From Centropus unirufus (Eukaryota; Chordata; Aves; Cuculiformes; Centropidae), in the NCBI GenBank assembly GCA_013397695.1, contig VYZI01000425.1:443131-507130 (forward strand): a stretch of 64,000 bases of DNA, in the 5' to 3' direction. A model generated the notes under the pieces. It made no database searches. It was not told where the DNA came from and saw only the letters and a list, made by a program, of their open reading frames with translations. Shown here piece by piece: positions 39,801 to 48,800 of this stretch (its first letter is position 1; each line of letters opens with the position of its first letter). The position numbers and the translations under genes are program-made.

Positions 39801-42800
39801 CATGCCTTGAAGAGGTCACTTACCAATAGAGAAAATGTTACCAATAGCTCCACTCCCTGGTGGAACAATCCCACTACAGTAAACATGAAATGCTCCTCTG
39901 CAGGAGACACATTGTTCCCAAGGGTTGCTTTAAGGCAAGAAATAAATTCCTTCAAAACTTAAACCACATCACTAACTGTGAATTTAAGGAATGCTACTTT
40001 GACCTTATTTTTCAAAACAAATTTACAGTAGCATTTACATTAAAAACCTGATCAACTCCCAGAACACTAATAGCCTATATGAACAAACAGATCCCTGCCC
40101 CAAGAGGTAGTAGAGAGGAAAAGAAGGAGATGGGAATAAGAGTACAAGGAACAACCAACATGCTAGAAAGCCCAGTCACTGGAAGAAGCTGGGACTTACT
40201 TGTGAACCTAAGGAGAATGGGAGAGAGAGACGTTTGACTCCCAGCATTTAGGAAATGGCATTTCATTATCAAAAAAAGCATCATGGCAGTACTATGGGAA
40301 TAAAAACAGCATTCTGCTACTAAGCGCACACAAACTGGAAACAATCTTTTCCTCAAAGTGTTTGAAGGCCTGTGCACCACTACCAGTGCAACAGTCAAGG
40401 CTGCACAGACATCTGTCCTTACTTTTCATTGATCTTCACTCCAACTTTGTCCAAACCAATGTTTCTTGTGCATGCATCTCTTCCGATTGCTAGCAACACC
40501 TGCAAAACAGAAATTCACGTTACTGATTTTTTAAAACCTCACAAATATGTCTGCATGTGCCTATTATTTTCATTATGTACTAAGGATTAGTCACTAAGGC
40601 TTGATCACATTAAGAGGAACACACTTGTTATCCATTGTACATTCACAGACTTCAAAACAAGTCACACCACCACCAGGCGCTCACAATACCAAGTTTAAAT
40701 GATAACGGTAAAACAGCCAAATAGGTTTCCCTGGAAAAATACCCCAAGAGTATTCTAAACAAACTGGTTTGGCTCAGATTCTTTATTTTATTATCTTGCA
40801 CTTTTATACCAAAGTGCTATAACATATCCCTACCAGAGCAGATGACCCTGAAAAGCTTCACACAGAAAGGGCTCTTCAGGAAGCAAACTGAGATGCTTTG
40901 GCAAATAAAAAGACAATAAAATTATCTTTTTTCTTTTTTAATCAGAAAACATCATTTACTTATATGTGCTCTTGGGCAAGTCATGCCAAACGTATTAATT
41001 GTTGAATGTAACTTGTTCAAATATTTGTTCAGAATGATGGACAGACCAGACCAAATTCTTACCCATCCTATCAACCTGGCTCCCTTAACAAGCTAAAAAA
41101 GTTCCAGCCTATACTATCACAAGGAAAAGTGCTGTGCGCTTTGCAGTCTTGGATAACTGCCCAGGTAATGGCACAATGCTTCTCATAGCACAACTACAAA
41201 CTGTGCTGAAGGAATGAGATCTACTTCAAGCCTTTTAGATGACCAAGCATGCCAGATCTTCAGAGATGAAGGTCTTAATATGCATCACGCACAGCTCAGC
41301 TTCTATGAGTTGCAGCATTGCAGCGAAAGATATCAGAGCAGTAAGAAATCAGAAGTTTCCTTAATGAAAAGATGGTAGTGATCTGTTAGTTAAAAAGCTG
41401 TCATGACTGTGGACCAGCACAAACAGTATTAGAACCCCATGCAACAGCACTACTGTTATTGTTAAAACTTTCTGGTTTTATCAGCCCTCAGATGCACCGA
41501 GGTACGTCCTTGTTAAGGGATGACTGATGTCCTATAAAGGTAAATGAAGCCACTGGCACACAGTATTGGCAGTCTAAAATCCCAGGCTGGTGAATACTTG
41601 TCTTCATGCATTCTGTGTAGTTCCAAATACTTAGTTCACAATTATTTTTTTCTTTTCCTTTCAGCATCAAGGCCTAAGAAAATCAATGGGGCGAGCAGGG
41701 ATGGAAACAGTCAATCAAACATATAATGGTACACCTGCACACTGCAATTTTACTATTTCAGGAGTCTAATGAAATTCTCTGCCTGACTTACACATGGCAT
41801 TAGCTGGTTTTGTGAAGATGCTGCGTCAACAACAGGTCTTGAAAAGGCATGACACCTGTTCAGCTCTTGCAGAGATGACTGTTTTGTGCTAACTCCAGAA
41901 CATGCCTTCATTACTATGACAGCCATTATAAATCATTGCTTATGGCAAACATCTCACCGGGGAAAAATCCTGCAACCAACAGCACATAACCAAGTTCATC
42001 TAAGAAACAGCTTTCAGGAGTATGCAGATGATCTGGTACGGCACAGAAGACTGATGCCCATGGATTCTGGGACTTTTGTTACATCAATCACCTGATGATT
42101 GTATGCAGCTACCATGTTTTAATGATTAAAAATAATTGTACAAAATTTAAACACCCCATAAAATCTTAACATGAAATGGAAGGCTATTTCACATTCTTTA
42201 CGTATGTAGACAATACTCACAGTATTGTATTCCCCTGCAATTACTTGGTTCCCCTTTGTGGACTTCGCTGTAACTCTCAATTTTCCAGGAGTTCCTTTCT
42301 CAACCTGCTCAACCTACAACATTAGGGGAGGAAAAAGGTTTAGTTTCAAATAAAGAGATGCAAATGTATTTTTGCATCACCACACATTTAACCATTGAAA
42401 ACGAGTGTTTAACCATGAACTGAATTAGAGTATTCATTCCCAAGGTATTTCCAGCTTTCTCTAGATCTGTGATTACTACTTGTATGTTTAAACATTTTTG
42501 GTTTATTTCCCTGCATTTATTCTTATGATCAACACAACAAAATCTTGTTTCTGTTTATAGAAGTTGATTGGTGGCCAAGTTTTTGCCCAAGCCCACCATG
42601 TGAGCTGCTAGTATCAACTGGGGACAGAGGAGGCGAGACGGAAGAGAACTCTTTCAAGACTTGGAAATACCATCAGATATTTTCTCTCACTGCATCCTGA
42701 GCACCATCGTGCCTTCCACTCACATGAAGCTACAGTCACAGACCAGCCCTTAGCAGTACAGCCCTTTGCCGTGTTTGAATATTAGTCCAACATGTAAAGC

Positions 42801-45800
42801 TGCCACAGTCTTGCAGGAGAGGGCAACAGCTGGTTCTAAATGGCTGAAAGAAACACCAGCAACTTAAGAAAAAAAACTTGTCAGAATTCCCCATAGGCAG
42901 CTGAAATACTCCTAGTTTGAACTATGGCTCCAGCTGCACAGACCACAATCCCCTATACAGAGAACAAAAAACAGAAAGCAACACCCCTGGCTTTTTTTCC
43001 CCAAACGCTCGTTTTTCCTCTGATAAATAAATCAACTAATTACAGAATCATACAATTGTTAAGGTTGGAAAAGACCTCTAAGATCATCCAATCCAATCAT
43101 CAGCCCAACACCACCATGCCTACTAAACCATGTCCTGAAGTGACACACCTACTCATTTTTTTAACACTGCCTGGGATGGTGACTCCACAACTTCCCTGGG
43201 AAGCGTATTCCAATGCTTCATTACTCTTTCAGTAAAGAAAATTTTCCTAATATCCAATCTAAACCTCCCCTGGTGCAACTTGTGGTAATTTCCTCATCTT
43301 ATCATAACTAAACAAGTGAATGGACTTGGAAACTACATATTGGATTCTCTTTTGTCCTCATTAATGTTCACTGGACTGTGAGGAAAGGACTGGATATGCT
43401 CAGCTACAGTCCTTCCCTTGTCCTCCAAGGAACAGCAAGGCACCCAGCTGCTTCCCACAGCAGGCTGTACATATAACAGACGTGCACATGTGCAGCACAA
43501 CTTAATCCTGGTAAACTTTTAGTGTTCATTCTAGCGAAGAAAAAGTGCTTCTCAACAGCTGCCCTAGTTCCCACTTCACAAGCAGTAACCAAAGACAGAA
43601 AAAGCAAAAATTCAGATGAAGCTGCCTACCCCTTTAATTTAAAAACACCCAAACCATCTTTGCCATTCCACCAACTTTAAAGGATCACTACATTAAATCA
43701 CTTCTATTTAAAGACAGCATTATTTATAATAATTCATCTTCTCTCCTCCAACATTGCAATGAAGGGTTTTAATAAGTGCAACATGCAAAACTTCAAAAGC
43801 GCTGTTTGAAAGAGACAAGAAAACCTGTTAAAAACATAGCCAGCAATTTACGGATATGCTGAACTAAAACCAGGGCCAAATACTTTATTCCCACTGAAAT
43901 CAAAGACACGTACTGATGAGACAAGGTAAAAGGCACGAACGTGTATTTTGTGATTAGGGTGCTGGCCTCCCCTTTGCAGGATGCATTTGGAGAAGACCAC
44001 TTGACACTTAGTTGAAATGACATGCATCTTGTAAAATTAGTTTTCATCTTTCCCAACCCCTAGAAGAAACTCCAAAAAGCTTCATCTGAAACAAGCTGCA
44101 ATCAACCCTGCTTTTCATACAAGATTGGATTTCTACAACACAAACATGCAAGGTTCCTCAAAACATCCACTTTGATGTCTCACAGCAAAGCTCTCACACT
44201 GTGAGAAGGGGTCAGATCCACTGTGTGGTAACTGGCAAGAGAATTTTTGAAGCTGGCTCTTGATATAGCAGAGGGTGAAAATGAACAGTCCTTACTGAAT
44301 TTAAATCCAAATCTCCAAAGAGTTAGACTCTAACATGCTGGCTCAACACCAAATTAAACACTGCTTAATATATTATTTCCTATTTAATAACAATTAAGCA
44401 CTAACTATGGTAAAAAACATTTAAGAAAAATACTATTCACAAGCTTATAAGTCTTTGACCAGGCAATTTTACATTAGAAATGCTCCAGAGCTTATCTAAT
44501 CTGCTTTTCAACCTGAATTTGTCTATATATGTACATAACCAGCTGCACAAGTATTCTGACTGAATTGAAAAAAAACACCTCAGCGAGTTTTTAAGGACTC
44601 CGCCAAGTAAAGGATATAGATGGATACTTATAAAGCCCATTTACTTTTCTGGTCCACTGGTCCTGGGCACATAAGCAGTATCTGCTGGCTGCTAATTTGA
44701 GAACCGATAATTAAAAATACGACTATTCATGATGCACTGGCCCTGATCCTATAGAAAATTATAGATCTGTTTAATTAAGATTCTGAAAGAAGTTTCACAG
44801 ATTTCAGGACAACTGCTGAAGCTAAGTATATTCAACATATTAGGACCAGCATCACCAGGAGTAACAACATGTTTAATGTAACATATACTGACCCACCTGA
44901 TTCACCTCTGCTATGAGGACAGGCTGAGAGAGTTGGGGCTATTCAGCCTGGAGAATAATCCAGGGAGAACATACAGTGGCCTCCCAGTGCCTGAAGGGGC
45001 TACAGGAAAGCTGGAGAGGGACTTTTGACAAGGGTGTGTAATGATAGAACAAGGGGGAATGGCTTTAAATTGGAGAGGAGAACATTTAGACTAGACATAG
45101 AAATAATTCTTCACACTGAGGGTGGTGAGGCACTGGCACAGGTTATCCTGGGAAGCAGCGGCTGCCCCCTCCCTGGAGGTGTTCAAGGCCAGGGTGGATG
45201 GGGCTTTGAGCAGACTGGTGTGGTGGGAGGTGTCCCTGCGCATGGCAGGGGTGGTGGAACTGGACCATCTTTAAGACCCATTCCAGCTCAAACCATTCTA
45301 TGATTCTATAAAGAGTTCTGGAATCTCATAAAATTTTAACACCAAGAGCTAAATTGTACCTTTCAATTATGTTAAGAAACCTGAACTTACCCAGCTGAAA
45401 ACAAAAATTAACCCATACTATATCATTTCTGGTTATATATTTCAAATTCAACTTTTCTATGCACTAACATATTTTGCATCTTAAAACCTTACGATAGGTA
45501 TATTGCAATCATTTGCAGTCATGTACCACTTTGAGCCTACCTTGACTGGCACAAACTCCCTAATAAAGCTGATTCCATGTTCTTCCATATATGCACCAAT
45601 TTTGTTTGCCATATCCTGGTCAAATCCTCTTAAGAGGATGGATCTCACCATTACAGTGACATCTAATCCAAGACCTGCAAGAAATCCTGCGCATTCCAAG
45701 GCAACATAGGAAGCTCCAACCACCAGGGTTTTCCCTGGACAGTAAGGCAGAGAGAAAAGATCATCACTGGTAATAAAAAAAAAAGAAAAGAAAGTTAGAG

Positions 45801-48800
45801 ACAACCAGAAGACTGTATTTTGCTTTATGATTAACTAATTTCTTCTTACATTGGACTTCAGTGAATACTAAAAAAACGCTACAACTTAATGTTTTGGAAA
45901 TACAGCTGGAATACAAGATCAGTACAGAACGGATTAAAATAAAGGTCTAAATAGGAGCATATACAAATTAATATGAAAGTAGTGCTTTTTTACAGAAACT
46001 TGTGACAGATGGTTAAAAAATAGGTAGGTTGTTCGTGGTTTTTTTCCCTCTCAATATTGTTTCAAACATATTGCTGCAAATTCTAGCTCCTGAGAGCTAA
46101 AAGAGAGATGGAGGGGCTCAGCTTTCAGATGAAGATAGCATCTTCACTTCTTAGAAGATTTATCCTTTCACTACAGCATTCGTGCCAAACATACATGGAC
46201 AATAAAACAAATCAATGCAAACCACAGTAAGAGGCAGAAGTATGAAATTATGGAAAATATGTTTATTTGCCTACTTTCCATTTAATTCCACTGCCTCATC
46301 AAGCTATGTCAGTTCTACCACACTTTGGACCTAGACTATAAAACCAAGGTTTCTCAAGGAAGCCAGGACTCCTGAAGGCATCATGCTTGTTCATCTGAGA
46401 TTTAAGCAGAGTTTGACAGTGCAATTTGCAAAAGGATTTAAATCTAATGTGTCTCTTTCTCAGTAAACAAGTGCAAAGGGCAAACCAAGATATCCTTTGC
46501 AAATGTCATAGTGGAATAAAACGTGATTGTGTAATTAAAGAATACATCATAGCTCCTGTCCTACAGGGAACTCGGTGAAGATTTCAGTCTCAACGTGATA
46601 GTCTAACTCTGGCATTCCTGACTCTCCCACCTTAATTTTATTTTAAAGCACCACATGGCAAGCTATATCGTTACCTTTAATTTCATTACTACACATTAGA
46701 AAAGAAACATACACCATGGTGTTCTAGCTTCACACGAATTTTCAAGTTATTTATTTCATTGTTATAGGTTTTCAAGCCCAAAATTCCAACCTCTGTTTCT
46801 ACACTAAGTAACTTAAAAGTTGGTCTGATATTAAAAGACATTTTGTCTGCATGTCACTTTTTTTTTTTTTTGTCAAAATTGTGCTAGAATTGCTTGGTTT
46901 AATCAATTAACCAGACATTTGAAATAGAATTTCCCAAAAGTTGTACTCACTCCACCGAGCAGCTGGAAAAAAAAATGGATTGTGTCAAGACTTCCCCAAT
47001 GCATGAAGACACATACATTTGAATCAGCTTCACAGCATCAGCCACTTGGCAGCTCCCCCTTTTCTTGATATTTGAGCAGGGAGGTTGCTTCCAAGCAGAC
47101 TCTGCCCTTCATTACCAAAACGAACTTTGGGAATGAACTGAAAGGCCACACGGAATAGGGAGGAAGTGGGTGTAATGGTAACTTGCTGATTAATTCATTC
47201 TATGATGGACACACGTGATTTTAAGGCATTCTCAGTAACTGCTTTTATCAGCCAGAAACAGAACCATCCTTGCCAGCCACCCACAGTGCTGTGGTGCCTA
47301 CTGGACACCAATGTTCTTGGAACCTTGACATCTATGTTCTCTGTGTGCATATATATATATATATATCTGTTCTCCTTTGCTTGCTCACCCTTAACAAAAT
47401 TTACATAGGAAAGAAAACCAGCCGCCAAGCAGCCTTGCTCATGTGTCACTAATTCCTCTTACAGGTGAAGAATTTACATATGGTAAAATGACTTCATACT
47501 CATCTGTTTTTACCTGCTAATGCAGTATTCCTTGTCTCCAGGTATACCCAGGTAGCGTGGCCGTTCACCAGTGGCAATAAGAAATCTCTCAGCTGTGTAC
47601 AGCTTTTCAACTCCTCTTTTATTTGTTGCCTGTGGACAAAGTGTTAGCTCAAAGTAAATATTTCACAGTCCTTCCAATAGAAATATTATTCTATCTGAAA
47701 AGCACCACTATTCAGAAAGTAGCATAGGAAGACCCAGCAAACGTGGCTGAGGGGTACCTTAATTGTGTGTGGCCCAACAAATTCTCCATATGCATTCTCA
47801 TATGTGACTTTCTTCTCTCTCAGTGCAACCCGATAGCCCCAGTTCAGTGAGCCAATGTAATTTTGAACAGATTCTGTCATAGTCATCCAGTTGTGTTTGA
47901 CTGTGGGGACAAAAGAGAAAGGTTCAGCTCTCAGTCCATGACTTCTTTTTCCATAGGCAAGCTTGTATTCACAGATAGATTTTTTTTTCATGATTAAGTC
48001 ACCTCTGTCTCATTCCTTTTTATTCCAGGGTAACTTTACTGCGAATTACATCAGCGCAGACATCATAAGAGGTCACAGTGGAATAGATACGACTTTAAAC
48101 ATAGAAAATGTAGACACTGCATTATCACCAGATTTCCATACGTTCTTGCTGTGAGCCGGCAACAAGGCTCAACAAATGAAATTATGTAAGTTTCTAACAG
48201 GGAACATTCTGGGGTATTCTCTTAGATTTCTGTTACATTCAGAAGTGTAATAGAACATTATTCCTTTTACTCACGCTGCCATCTTATCAAATACTAACAA
48301 GATCAGAAGCTCCTAATAAACAGATCAAACGCTGCAAGGCAATAGGCCCCATGGCTTTAGACCTGAAAAGTGCTCAAGTTTATGTGCAGCCTCTGAAGTT
48401 CCTTCACGCTGTTAAAGCCAGCACATGCTAAGTGCCACAAGCACTTGACTGTAAGAACCACCTCTGGATTTTCAGCACAAGTGACAAAACTACAAAAACC
48501 CCTTCTCTTTACCTTCTTCTGCAAACTGCCATCCAAATTTGCGTGAATCTTGCAAGGCTTGTCCTAGTAAAGCTGCCTGGTGCATCAGTTTTTTAGGTAT
48601 ACAGCCCACATTTACGCATGTTCCTCCAAGACCTGAGAGAATGGAACAGAATGTGTTTTTCACACCACTGTGGCTGACCTCAAAAGAGAATCATGAGTCT
48701 CTGAGTAAAGCTGCTTTACAAGTTTGCTATGAAATTTACCCCATGAGTTTCCCAGAGGTGTAGGCGTGACGAAGTCCAGCACCATCACTTTCTTTCCATA

